Shown piece by piece: positions 23,155-30,012 of a stretch of 34,407 bases of DNA. The stretch spans positions 1-34,407 of IMG/VR virus record IMGVR_UViG_3300031553_000019; one strand, 5' to 3'. Below the pieces are notes generated by a model. That model had not been told where the DNA came from and did not search any database. It saw nothing but the letters and a program-made list of their open reading frames with translations. The position numbers and the translations under genes were made by a program. The stretch is from a virus. The stretch's first letter is position 1. Every line of letters begins with the position of its first letter.

Positions 23155-23583
23155 ATGGTGAAGATACCGAAAGGCGAACTTGTAACTGGTAATACCTGGT
23201 TCCGAACGAGCTGGCCCGAATTCGCGAAGGGATTCCTGGGACGGTTCCGTGTAAAGTTCCACTATCCCGAAACCGGTTACGACGAAAACCTGGAACCCGT
23301 CCATGCGTTCGTGAATCATGGGAACTGGCTTGTCCGATGCCCCTATTGTAACGGTGCGGAATATGCCTTCGAAGAAGGTTGGTTCTTTTGTTGTTCGTGT
23401 AAGAATTCGTACATAGGTCACAAATACCAGCGCTTGGTTTTCCCTGAAGAACGGGCGGAAATCGAAGCATTGCTGGCATATCGACCGTTACTGAACCGGA
23501 ACTGGAATCCAGGCGAAACCCTGGAAGACCTTCAACGTGAGAATGAAGAACACGCCGGCGAATTGCTGGAAAGGGGGTTGTAA
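23155..23583 (+). CDS. Tail-region zinc-ribbon protein
   Basis: ATG 23155 follows GAAGGGGG; 142 residues. The centre holds CPYCNGAEY and CCSCKNSY (about residues 62-85), a zinc ribbon with an extra Cys. The N-terminal part (NTWFRTSWPEFAKGFLGRFRVKFHYPETG) is beta-rich, and the C-terminus is a charged helix (EDLQRENEEHAGELLE). It lies between the tail hub and the fibre. It may be a small tail-tip subunit stabilised by zinc; no family is recognised. Confidence 0.65.
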   Translation: MVKIPKGELVTGNTWFRTSWPEFAKGFLGRFRVKFHYPETGYDENLEPVHAFVNHGNWLVRCPYCNGAEYAFEEGWFFCCSCKNSYIGHKYQRLVFPEERAEIEALLAYRPLLNRNWNPGETLEDLQRENEEHAGELLERGL

Positions 23584-24438
23584 ATGAGTTGGACAACACC
23601 GACAGTTCGGGCGACCGGATACCTGGTCACAGCTTCCGATTGGAATACCGACATTGTCGATAACCTGGCTTACCTGAAGGGGGAAGCCGGCGAAGATATA
23701 GCATTCGAAGACGACGTCGTTCCTTCAGCCGGAACCGAAAAGGTCGGCTTATCAACGAATCCCTGGGACGAAGGTCATTACGACAAACTATTCGCGGGGC
23801 CCCGATACAGCATTCACAGGTTCGTTCGGGAAGTTCTTCTGACCTGGCCGAATAAAGACATAGGCGAAGACCAGGTCGAAAGTCACGAAAGCGTCGCGAA
23901 TTCTTCAATCGGGGCCGACGGAACGGGGCAAATTGTACTCACTTCCGTCGATAACGCTTCTGCATATATTTACGTTCAAACTGAAGCTGAAACCAACGGC
24001 CAGGATAACAGCTTCAACGCGTCCAGGTCCCCATACTATCGCCAGGAATTCGCTGTCAGCCAAAACGTGTCGGACGCGGGAATCTTTATTGGCCTTCGTC
24101 AAACGCCAGGCGATTCACTTCCTGACTATTCCGCCGAACACTTCTTCGGCTTCGTGTGGACGGGGGCAATTTGGATATTCCAAACGGGCAACGCTTCAGC
24201 CCAGGACGTTTCGGGAACCCAAACGATAACCGCTAACAAGCGGTACGTCGTGGAATTCCTTCTGACTTCGACCGTGTCGGTTGAATGTTACTTGAACGGG
24301 GTCCTAATTGACACGCTGACCGTGGTCCCGACGGGCGACCTGGAATGGTCGGTCCTTCTGGAAACCGACGGCGGCGGCGGGGCGACTGAAACACATTTGA
24401 CGCTAGGAATGGGTATTATTCAGGAAGACCTTCAGTAA
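23584..24438 (+). CDS. Tail fibre with lectin-like C-terminal domain
   Basis: The N-terminus of this 284-residue protein, MSWTTPTVRATGYLVTASDWN followed by TDIVDNLAYLKG, is the common fibre-attachment opening of phage tail fibres. From about residue 110 it is an all-beta domain (RQEFAVSQNVSDAGIFIGLRQ, EHFFGFVWTGAIWIFQTGN, YVVEFLLTSTVSVECYLNGVLIDTL), which looks like a concanavalin-A/LamG lectin sandwich. It is the last structural gene and is likely to bind a host-surface sugar. Its ATG follows AAAGGGGGTTG. Confidence 0.7.
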   Translation: MSWTTPTVRATGYLVTASDWNTDIVDNLAYLKGEAGEDIAFEDDVVPSAGTEKVGLSTNPWDEGHYDKLFAGPRYSIHRFVREVLLTWPNKDIGEDQVESHESVANSSIGADGTGQIVLTSVDNASAYIYVQTEAETNGQDNSFNASRSPYYRQEFAVSQNVSDAGIFIGLRQTPGDSLPDYSAEHFFGFVWTGAIWIFQTGNASAQDVSGTQTITANKRYVVEFLLTSTVSVECYLNGVLIDTLTVVPTGDLEWSVLLETDGGGGATETHLTLGMGIIQEDLQ

Positions 24439-24453
24439 TCAAAGGGGGATAGA

Positions 24454-24759
24454 ATGTCAGTCGAAATCATTGTCGCGGGGTCTTCATTGGCCGTTGCCGT
24501 TGTTGCCGTCGGCGGCGTTATTAAAACCTTACGGGCGAACGGGAAATCGGCCGCGGCCAGGGACGAACGCCTGGCATTGAACCAGGAAAACATAATGGAG
24601 AAATTGGACGACCCGAAACACGGGCTGACCGCAATCAATGACAAGGTCAACGATATGGTCAACAATTGCGGTCGAATATCGACTGGATTGGACGGACGTG
24701 TTATCGCGCTGGAACGGGACGTGAAGGAAGTTAAAGCGCGCCAGAATAAAGCCCCATGA
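24454..24759 (+). CDS. Small membrane-anchored coiled-coil protein (holin-like?)
   Basis: The product has 101 residues. A hydrophobic segment at about 4-23 (IIVAGSSLAVAVVAVGGVI) is followed by basic residues and then a long amphipathic coiled coil (RLALNQENIMEKLDDP, DGRVIALERDVKEVKARQ). Single-span proteins of this shape after the fibre gene are often holins or spanin partners in phages. A weak terminator follows directly. The lysis role is an inference from topology and place; no lysin lies next to it. Confidence 0.6.
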   Translation: MSVEIIVAGSSLAVAVVAVGGVIKTLRANGKSAAARDERLALNQENIMEKLDDPKHGLTAINDKVNDMVNNCGRISTGLDGRVIALERDVKEVKARQNKAP

Positions 24760-24764
24760 GTGGG

Positions 24765-24780
24765 CCCGCCAATTGGCGGG
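24765..24780 (+). terminator. Possible terminator at the end of the tail operon
   Basis: CCCGCC AATT GGCGGG forms a perfect six-base-pair stem with a four-base loop, followed by GTCTTCCTTT, a weak T-rich tract. It lies right after the stop of the membrane protein gene. Confidence 0.55.
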
Positions 24781-25086
24781 GTCTTCCTTTCGGATAGGGC
24801 CCTGGGGGAAACGGGCTTCCCCTGGGGCCCGAACTATTTCCAGGAACCCCTTCAGCGGCCGCCAGGTCGCAAATGCGGGCCTTCCCCTGGTCCGCTGGTA
24901 GATTGACACAGAAGACAAAGCCCCGTCCGCCTGGTTGCCCTTCCGCAACCTGGACAACGGTTCCCGACGATTATCACCTGGCGCGGACCGCGGTCCTTCT
25001 TCCTTTTCTTCATGGTAGGACTTTAGTCCTATTACTAAATACTTTCAACCTGAAGCTATTTCCCAGGCACGAAAACGGGCGGGGGC
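24781..25086. other. Gene-free, highly structured stretch between tail and early genes
   Basis: I see no gene here. A long hairpin spans 24797-24830: a 14-base arm GGGCCCTGGGGGAA pairs with TTCCCCTGGGGCCC with two mismatches and an ACGGGC loop. A 12-base palindrome GGACCGCGGTCC (24985-24996) is followed by a T/C-rich run to 25010, which looks like a second terminator. A small dyad AGGACT-TT-AGTCCT lies at 25017-25030. The stretch may encode a small RNA or simply hold terminators before the promoter at 25087. Confidence 0.55.
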
Positions 25087-25115
25087 TTGACACGGGCATT
25101 ACATAGTATTACACT
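25087..25115 (+). promoter_or_regulatory. Sigma70-like promoter
   Basis: TTGACA at 25087-25092 and TACACT at 25110-25115 are separated by 17 bases. The -35 box lies in GGGCTTGACA, a ten-base context shared with the promoters at 26255 and 29703. It drives the membrane-protein gene at 25160 and those after it. Confidence 0.75.
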
Positions 25116-25159
25116 TGATAATGGTCGGGTTGACTAGCCCAGGGAAGGGGGAAATCGAG

Positions 25160-25456
25160 TTGAAGAAGCTGGCAATCATATTCCTGGTCACCCAGGCTAT
25201 CGACTGTTTTCTGACCATGTGGGCGACGAACAACGGCTTCGTCGAAGCGAACCCGCTTATGGCCCCGTTCGCCCATACCTGGGCGTTCGTTCCCTTCAAG
25301 CTTATAATCCCGACGATTGTCGTCGTGGGCGTTGCCTTCCTGGTCCGCAAGTACGCCGCCATTCGGACGGTTGTCCTGGGGGCCCTGGTTGGCGCGAACG
25401 CGTTCCTGATTATCGTCATTGCGTCGAACATTATCGAAATGGCAAAGGGGGTCTAA
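25160..25456 (+). CDS. Small membrane protein, DUF5658-like
   Basis: A TTG at 25160 is placed eight bases after AAGGGGG; an earlier in-frame ATG at 25121 has no ribosome site. The 98 residues contain three hydrophobic segments (LAIIFLVTQAIDCFLTMWA, FKLIIPTIVVVGVAFLV, VVLGALVGANAFLIIVIAS). The signature D-CFLTMWATNNGFVEANPLM (Asp in the first span, EANP after it) matches the DUF5658 family of small bacterial membrane proteins. It may act as a holin or in membrane remodelling; this is unproven. It is first in the transcript from the promoter at 25087. Confidence 0.65.
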   Translation: MKKLAIIFLVTQAIDCFLTMWATNNGFVEANPLMAPFAHTWAFVPFKLIIPTIVVVGVAFLVRKYAAIRTVVLGALVGANAFLIIVIASNIIEMAKGV

Positions 25457-25457
25457 C

Positions 25458-25583
25458 GTGGAAGACTGGACATTCATTCTAACCTGGGGCGACGACCTGG
25501 ACTTGTACGGCAAGGATAACGAACGCAAAGTCGTTGAACGCGAGACCGGTAAGGTCGTTCTGGAATACACGAAAACTAATTGA
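25458..25583 (+). CDS. Hypothetical 41-residue protein
   Basis: A GTG at 25458 has AAAGGGGG six bases upstream, inside the end of the previous gene. The frame reads MEDWTFILTWGDDLDLYGKD and ends with TGA at 25581-25583. Codon style fits the phage. It is a short two- or three-strand beta unit by appearance and is not recognised. Confidence 0.55.
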   Translation: MEDWTFILTWGDDLDLYGKDNERKVVERETGKVVLEYTKTN

Positions 25584-25597
25584 AAGGACGGGAAGAT

Positions 25598-26023
25598 ATG
25601 ACAACGAGTGAAAAGGTGAAAGTCGACAAGGTCACGAAGGACGTATGTCGCAAATTGCGCGAACGTCTAGACGAATGCCTGAAGGGATTGGGCGAAGAAA
25701 TCGGCATGAACGTCGTCAGCCGAAGTGGTACTTACTCCGAAACGCATTTCAACGTCAAGGTGGAATTTGCAGTATTCAGCGAAGATGGTAATGTTATGAC
25801 ACCGGACGCCGAAGCATTCCTTCAGTTGTGTCAATTCGTCGAACTGAAGCCCGAAGACCTTTGGCAGACATTCGAAAGTCGGCAGACATTCGAATGTCAG
25901 GGACATATCTATACCATTATTGGCATGAAGCCGCGCAGTCAGTATTCGATTCTAGGTCGACGCGAAGATGGTCGCGTTTACAAGTGGAAACCCGAAGACG
26001 TCAAAAAACTGCTGAAGCGGTAA
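25598..26023 (+). CDS. Hypothetical 141-residue phage protein
   Basis: The ATG at 25598, after AAAGGACGGGAAG, is preferred to an in-frame TTG at 25580. The product has an N-terminal helix (KDVCRKLRERLDECLKGLGEEIGMNV), a beta part (FNVKVEFAVFSEDGNV) and a C-terminal unit HIYTIIGMKPRSQYSILGR. From memory this arrangement recurs in small phage proteins where a Tyr/Ile-Gly-Lys-Pro-Arg unit follows a short strand. A tandem 18-bp duplication adds six residues (RQTFES/RQTFEC). Function unknown. Confidence 0.65.
   Translation: MTTSEKVKVDKVTKDVCRKLRERLDECLKGLGEEIGMNVVSRSGTYSETHFNVKVEFAVFSEDGNVMTPDAEAFLQLCQFVELKPEDLWQTFESRQTFECQGHIYTIIGMKPRSQYSILGRREDGRVYKWKPEDVKKLLKR
25863..25898. repeat. Tandem 18-bp duplication within a gene
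   Basis: GGCAGACATTCGAAAGTC (25863-25880) is followed at once by GGCAGACATTCGAATGTC (25881-25898), with one mismatch. It keeps frame and adds six residues, and could arise by polymerase slippage. Confidence 0.85.
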
Positions 26024-26036
26024 GCGGGGGCTGGCA

Positions 26037-26258
26037 ATGGTCAGAATGGCGGACTGGTATTCCGATTCCGGATTACTATTCAAGGAAGCGCGGGCTCGAA
26101 AAAACCACGACTGCGTCGTATGTCCCGAACCTATCCTGAAGGGTTCGACATACGAAAGGGCGACCGTACCAAATGCCGGAATAAGCGCCTTCATTCACGC
26201 CGACAGTATTCACAAGGAATGTCACAGCCTGTACGTCGAGAAGTTCAAAAGGGCTTGA
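26037..26258 (+). CDS. Small zinc-knuckle protein
   Basis: The 73-residue frame starts at ATG 26037 after GCGGGGGCTGGCA. CVVCPEPI near residue 26 and HKECH near residue 59 provide a CxxC and an HxxCH pair for a treble-clef metal site, similar to small nucleic-acid-binding proteins. The 3' end contains the -35 box of the next promoter. The function is unknown. Confidence 0.6.
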   Translation: MVRMADWYSDSGLLFKEARARKNHDCVVCPEPILKGSTYERATVPNAGISAFIHADSIHKECHSLYVEKFKRA

Positions 26259-26283
26259 CATGGGCGGTACACCGCCTTACAAT
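26255..26283 (+). promoter_or_regulatory. Near-consensus sigma70 promoter with a dyad between its boxes
   Basis: TTGACA (26255-26260), a 17-base spacer and TACAAT (26278-26283) make the best promoter in the window. The spacer holds an inverted repeat GGCGGT-AC-ACCGCC (26263-26276) placed exactly between the boxes, where a repressor would block polymerase. It drives the recombination-type genes. The Cro/CI-like or ribbon-helix-helix regulators downstream are candidates to bind it. Confidence 0.85.
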
Positions 26284-26309
26284 AGGGGCCAGGGGGGAAC
26301 CTGGCCCCT
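26284..26309 (+). other. 5'-end hairpin of the recombination operon
   Basis: AGGGGCCAGG (26284-26293) pairs perfectly with CCTGGCCCCT (26300-26309) around a GGGGAA loop, beginning at the base after the -10 box. The predicted transcription start falls inside or just before the first arm, so the mRNA would begin with part of it. It may protect the 5' end or, if transcribed whole from upstream, act as a weak terminator with the AAATATATT that follows. Confidence 0.6.
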
Positions 26310-26335
26310 AAATATATTCGAAAGGAAGATTGATT

Positions 26336-27613
26336 ATGAAATGTAAACATGGTGAATTCAACCCCGCCGTCGGTTGCCCGCAATGTATAGCCGAACGGCA
26401 AGCGAATGCCCGACAAGCCGAAGAATCGGCAACAATTCCCGAACGAACGGATGTCTTACCAATGGACGTCGACATGCCCGGCCCTTATATCGTCAAGGTC
26501 AGATATGCTTCAATGTCAACCGGTCAGATAAGCGACCGCGAATACTCTTATTTCAGCGTTGACCAGCTCGAGGTCGGGAACTTCGTCCAGGTTCCGGTCA
26601 ATGACCGCGTTCAACTGGCACAAGTAACCCAGGTAGACGTTCCGTATCGTGAAATTGAATCGTTCGTCGATCGCATGAAAACAATCCCTTCCGGTTCCAA
26701 GCGACCCGCGCCAGAGCCGGAAGAACCAACCCAAAGCGTCCCGACCGCATATCCCGATAATTACGAAGAATCGCCCAAAGACGAACTATTCGAAAAGGAA
26801 GTCGATCAGGAAGAAGGCGCGCCAGGCTTTGAAACTGACTTGCCAACTGAAGCCGAAATTGCGGAAGCGGAAGAAGCGGTATTAGCGGAAGACGTATCCC
26901 GCGAACTGGACCCGCTATCCCGACCCGATTCGTCTTTGCTTCGCAGCGAAACCACGGTCAAGTCCGACGACCAGGACGCCGCGGAAATGTTCGAAGCACA
27001 CAATCAGGGAACCGCGGTCATTGCCGTCCAACCAGGAATTGACGGCGCGATCCTGGCCCTGTATGCCGAAGGTGAAAAGGCGCTGGAATATGCGCGGGCC
27101 CGAATCATTGAAACGAACGACGATCTGAAGTCGGCGACCGACGACCTGGTATCTATTAAGAATCTGCGCGAATCAATGGAAGCGAAGCGCCTGAATTACG
27201 TCCGGCCCATTCGGGCGCACCTGGACGCCGTCAACCTGGCCTTCAAAGATTTAACGGCCCCATTCGAGGAAGCTAACCAAATCACGCGGGGCAAGGTCAA
27301 CGAATTCCGGGCAATCGAAAGGGCCAAAGTTGAACTTCAGGAACGCGAAGCCAAAGCGAAAGCCGGCGCGACTACAATCGAACGACAAGCACCGGTTCCG
27401 GAGATAACGCGAACCGGTTTAGGTACTGCCGGCAGTCGAACCGTTTGGCATTTCGAAATACAGGATTTCGCCCAGGTTCCGGACGAATACAAACTGCCGA
27501 ACGATTCGAAGATTCTGGCCCATGCCAGGACGACGAAAGGAAAGCGCCCGATTCCTGGTATCAAGATGTGGTCGGAAAAGGAAGTCACAGTACGAAGAAA
27601 AGGGGGAAATTAA
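26336..27613 (+). CDS. Recombination-associated coiled-coil protein with N-terminal zinc knuckle
   Basis: The ATG at 26336 follows GAAAGGAAG. Of 425 residues, the N-terminus has CKHGEFNPAVGCPQC (3-17), a metal site. The middle is acidic and low in complexity (EIAEAEEAVLAED). From about 240 a long coiled coil runs through YVRPIRAHLDAVNLAFKDLT and RAIERAKVELQEREAKAKA. A C-terminal domain reads VWHFEIQDFAQVPDEYKLPN and RPIPGIKMWSEKEVTVRRK, the W-x-F...VP-x-EY...IPGI pattern that ends many phage proteins of the recombination region (DUF1351-like). It probably works with the single-strand-binding candidate downstream; the zinc knuckle is an unusual addition. The biochemical role is not known. Confidence 0.65.
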   Translation: MKCKHGEFNPAVGCPQCIAERQANARQAEESATIPERTDVLPMDVDMPGPYIVKVRYASMSTGQISDREYSYFSVDQLEVGNFVQVPVNDRVQLAQVTQVDVPYREIESFVDRMKTIPSGSKRPAPEPEEPTQSVPTAYPDNYEESPKDELFEKEVDQEEGAPGFETDLPTEAEIAEAEEAVLAEDVSRELDPLSRPDSSLLRSETTVKSDDQDAAEMFEAHNQGTAVIAVQPGIDGAILALYAEGEKALEYARARIIETNDDLKSATDDLVSIKNLRESMEAKRLNYVRPIRAHLDAVNLAFKDLTAPFEEANQITRGKVNEFRAIERAKVELQEREAKAKAGATTIERQAPVPEITRTGLGTAGSRTVWHFEIQDFAQVPDEYKLPNDSKILAHARTTKGKRPIPGIKMWSEKEVTVRRKGGN

Positions 27614-27615
27614 GA

Positions 27616-28326
27616 ATGGCAAAGGAAAAGAAGAAGACCACGGACAAGAAGCGGAAGCAACAAAAGAAGCCGTCGGAAACCGTCCAGCGGGTTCAGGTTC
27701 CGAAAGCTGAAGACGAACCGCCCGCACCGACAACCGAGCCCGCGACCCCGCCCGTTATTGTCAACCTGTGCGACGAATGTCTGTACGAATTCGGGGAATG
27801 TGACGGGGTCCCGAAGTTTGCCGGCGAAGGCGACGACCGCGTTATCGAGTGTTCGGTATATGTGAACGTCGAAACTTTACCGACGGCGTCCGAATTAGAA
27901 GGGGCCGCGCAAAGCCCCGCGGCCCCTTCTGGCCAGGGTATAAAATCCGAAATGCGCGTGTGTGACGTCGAACATATCCGCGAATACCCTGGTTGTTATG
28001 AAGAATGTATGAAGGAAGAATGCGACGGCGTCCCGATCGACCAGGTTTCCCAGGAAGAAGAACCCGAAGAACCCGACCAGCTCAGTTTCAAGCGCAAGAT
28101 AATCGCCAGCTTCTACGAGGCGAAAACCCCGATTCCGAATCTTCCGGAAAGGCCGGACATTCACCGGTTCGAAGAAGACGAAACCGATTACGGGAATTGT
28201 CCGGGCTGTGAAACACCACTGAAAAGGACGGCCTACAACCGGTACAATGATGCAATCCGCTGTACGAACCCGCGGTGTCGCCAGTATCGGAATATCGTTC
28301 GTACCATTCCGACGGGGGTCAGGTAA
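27616..28326 (+). CDS. Zinc protein of the recombination module
   Basis: ATG 27616 with AAAAGGGGGAA upstream gives 236 residues; a longer frame begins inside the previous gene and is not accepted. The N-terminus is highly basic (EKKKTTDKKRKQQKK). Two Cys clusters occur in the middle (CDECLYEFGEC and CYEECMKEEC) and a clear zinc ribbon at the C-terminus (CPGCETPLKR with CTNPRCRQYR). Between them, residues encoded by 28082-28118 (LSFKRKIIASFYE) come from the copy of a 37-bp inverted repeat shared with a virion gene. A nucleic-acid-binding role is inferred from the zinc ribbon and basic start. Confidence 0.6.
   Translation: MAKEKKKTTDKKRKQQKKPSETVQRVQVPKAEDEPPAPTTEPATPPVIVNLCDECLYEFGECDGVPKFAGEGDDRVIECSVYVNVETLPTASELEGAAQSPAAPSGQGIKSEMRVCDVEHIREYPGCYEECMKEECDGVPIDQVSQEEEPEEPDQLSFKRKIIASFYEAKTPIPNLPERPDIHRFEEDETDYGNCPGCETPLKRTAYNRYNDAIRCTNPRCRQYRNIVRTIPTGVR
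28082..28118. repeat. 37-bp exact inverted repeat, copy B2 (partner 17054-17090)
   Basis: This is the perfect reverse complement of 17054-17090 over exactly 37 bases, with differing flanks. It codes for a short segment in the middle of the zinc protein. Confidence 0.9.
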
Positions 28327-29195
28327 TGGCTGATAGAAGATTATTGCCGAAGCGAAACCTTGAAATCGTTCATGCTGAAATCGACGTACCTTATAAGCAG
28401 AATACGAAGTACCTTGATCGCGTCCAGGCGAAGGATTGGTCGCTTCCGGATAATAGCCCGCTGGCCGGCAAACCGCTTCGAATGACTATCTTCAGTGATA
28501 CCCTGAAGCATTATGTCAGGGGTAAGACGAATATCATTGCCGACGTCGAAGAACGCGACCGGCCCGACAGCGAATATGGGCCCGATCGGACTATTGTCCA
28601 GGTATATGACGAAGAAGGGGAACCGGTATCGAAGAAGAACCGCGGCGGCGGGGGCGGTAATTATCGCTGGTCGTTGGAAGATGACTTAGCCCTGGAAATG
28701 GTAAAGCGCCGGTCGATTGAAGGGCAAACTGCTATCGCTCAGGTCGGCCAGGTATTGACGAGCCCGTCCGATATTCCAGGGGAAGACCTGGGAATCGACG
28801 AAGAAGGCTGGAAGCGTGTCCTGGGTAAGTATTGGGCGGCGGTCGAAAAGGGGCTTGATAACTACCTGGATGATAGCCCGATAACACCGTCCAAAGCCCC
28901 TGACAGCGCCCAGGATAAACGACAACCGCCGTCCAGGGGGGAAGCGGTATCAAATGACCAGCCGGCAGATTCCGAACCGATAAAACACGTCGGCGACCTT
29001 CTGACCAGGTCTTCAAAGTTAAACCCGCCGGTAAAACGCGACGACCTTTTAATCGCCTGTAACGTCAGCGATCCTTCGGAAATTGTTGACCTTGAAGCGG
29101 CCTGGAAACTGGCGCGTGGAATCAGTGAAACGAAGAAGAATTCCAATTCGAAGGCAACGGTTGACCAGGAAACCGAACAACTGCCGTTTACCTAG
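28326..29195 (+). CDS. Possible single-stranded DNA-binding protein
   Basis: The ATG at 28326 overlaps the stop of the previous gene (TAATG) and has GGGGGTCAGG upstream. Of 289 residues, the first 115 look like a beta-barrel (LRMTIFSDTLKHYVRGKTNI, GPDRTIVQVYDEEGEPVS) and end in a Gly-run. A helical part (EDDLALEMVKRRSIEGQTAI) and a long Ser/Pro/Asp-rich linker follow, and the extreme C-terminus is QLPFT preceded by acidic residues, like the DIPF/LPF tip with which SSB proteins recruit partners. It lies between recombination and regulator genes. The SSB call is an inference from layout and tip; there is no direct OB-fold signature I can prove. Confidence 0.45.
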   Translation: MADRRLLPKRNLEIVHAEIDVPYKQNTKYLDRVQAKDWSLPDNSPLAGKPLRMTIFSDTLKHYVRGKTNIIADVEERDRPDSEYGPDRTIVQVYDEEGEPVSKKNRGGGGGNYRWSLEDDLALEMVKRRSIEGQTAIAQVGQVLTSPSDIPGEDLGIDEEGWKRVLGKYWAAVEKGLDNYLDDSPITPSKAPDSAQDKRQPPSRGEAVSNDQPADSEPIKHVGDLLTRSSKLNPPVKRDDLLIACNVSDPSEIVDLEAAWKLARGISETKKNSNSKATVDQETEQLPFT

Positions 29196-29224
29196 TAGTA
29201 ATATACCGAAAGGGGGATAAAAGA

Positions 29225-29590
29225 ATGGTAACAAGCGAAACCTTACCCGTCGTCGTCCTTCGGGACTTCCTTCGTCGTCAGCTCGAGTTGAAACGTCGGT
29301 TGCCGTCGCAGTTTGCGCGGGATTTGGGGGTATCGCACCCGACCGTCGGGCGCTGGCTGACTGGCGAAGATGTCCCAAACACGAAATGTTGCTGGCGTAT
29401 CGCCGAACTGACGGGCGAACCGCTTCTGTCAGTCCTGAAGATGGCGGGGCACTTACCAGCGGACTTCGCCCATGACCCAACTTACGAACTGCCGGCGTTT
29501 CGCGAATACTTCAATATCAAGTATCCAGGTAAACTTCACCCGATGATTCTCCAAGTGATAGAACGTGAAATCAATTACCATAATGATTAA
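29225..29590 (+). CDS. Cro/CI-like helix-turn-helix regulator
   Basis: The protein (121 residues) has an XRE-type helix-turn-helix at about 28-50 (SQFARDLGVSHPTVGRWLTGED) followed by the usual third helix (KCCWRIAELTGEPLLSVLKMAG). The remaining C-terminal part is short, with no peptidase motif, so it resembles Cro or a small repressor rather than a LexA-like CI. It is followed by a terminator. It could control the promoters at 26255 and 29703. SD AAAGGGGGATAAAAG lies upstream of ATG 29225. Confidence 0.8.
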   Translation: MVTSETLPVVVLRDFLRRQLELKRRLPSQFARDLGVSHPTVGRWLTGEDVPNTKCCWRIAELTGEPLLSVLKMAGHLPADFAHDPTYELPAFREYFNIKYPGKLHPMILQVIEREINYHND

Positions 29591-29629
29591 CGCGCCTCAT
29601 TGACCGCGGGGGGGGGTATGATTCACCAC

Positions 29630-29663
29630 GGAAAAGGTCGCTTCCAGGATAGCGACCTTTTCC
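29630..29663 (+). terminator. Terminator after the XRE regulator gene
   Basis: GGAAAAGGTCGCT (29630-29642) is a perfect 13-base complement of AGCGACCTTTTCC (29651-29663), with loop TCCAGGAT. The core GGTCGCT/AGCGACC stem followed by TTTT acts as an intrinsic terminator, and the A run on the other side makes it potentially bidirectional. Confidence 0.75.
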
Positions 29664-29702
29664 AGTTCCGGGACCCGGTCGAAAACTGGTATCAAATGGG
29701 GC

Positions 29703-29732
29703 TTGACAAAGGCAACACGCGGGCGGTACAAT
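29703..29732 (+). promoter_or_regulatory. Sigma70-like promoter of the replication operon
   Basis: TTGACA (29703-29708) and TACAAT (29727-29732) are 18 bases apart in the context GGGCTTGACA. The sequence GGCGGTAC just at the -10 box (29723-29730, partly) matches one half of the dyad in the 26255 promoter, so the same regulator could touch both. Confidence 0.8.
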
Positions 29733-29760
29733 CTGGAAAACGTGAAAGGGGATTCCGACA

Positions 29761-29967
29761 ATGGTAGTCGATACAACCGCGAAAAAGCGGCATAAGAAGG
29801 GGACGGTTGCCCCTGGTAAGGTGAACCGGAACTGGCGGATATACCAGGGCATTGACGCGCAACTTCAGGAAGAAGCCCGCCGCCTGGGTTTTAATTCGGT
29901 TCCCGCCTTCCTGAACAATCATTTCGTCCGATACTTCAACGGGGAAGTCATTCAAAGGGCATTATAA
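29761..29967 (+). CDS. Ribbon-helix-helix-like small DNA-binding protein
   Basis: ATG 29761 lies 28 bases after the promoter -10 box with AAAGGGGATT upstream. After a basic tail (KKRHKKGTVAPGKVNRN) a strand (WRIYQGID) and two helices (AQLQEEARRLGFNS, VPAFLNNHFVRYF) give the Arc/MetJ ribbon-helix-helix plan in 68 residues. Being first in the replication transcript, it may autoregulate through the GGCGGTAC half-site. The stop lies inside a hairpin. Confidence 0.6.
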   Translation: MVVDTTAKKRHKKGTVAPGKVNRNWRIYQGIDAQLQEEARRLGFNSVPAFLNNHFVRYFNGEVIQRAL

Positions 29968-29985
29968 ATAATCTGCAATGCCCTT
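29955..29985 (+). terminator. Attenuator-like hairpin overlapping the stop codon
   Basis: AAGGGCATT (29955-29963) pairs with AATGCCCTT (29977-29985) around a 13-base AT-rich loop and is followed by CTTCG. A ribosome finishing the small regulator gene would melt the first arm, so read-through into the replication genes could depend on translation. This is inferred from the layout. Confidence 0.5.
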
Positions 29986-30012
29986 CTTCGTATCCGAAAG
30001 GGGGATTACGTC

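Noticed and set aside
29600-29622. TTGACC and TATGAT separated by a G9 tract, resembling a phase-variable promoter
   Set aside because: The spacer is only 11 bases, six short of functional spacing. Slippage of a few G would not restore it, and the site is upstream of a terminator.
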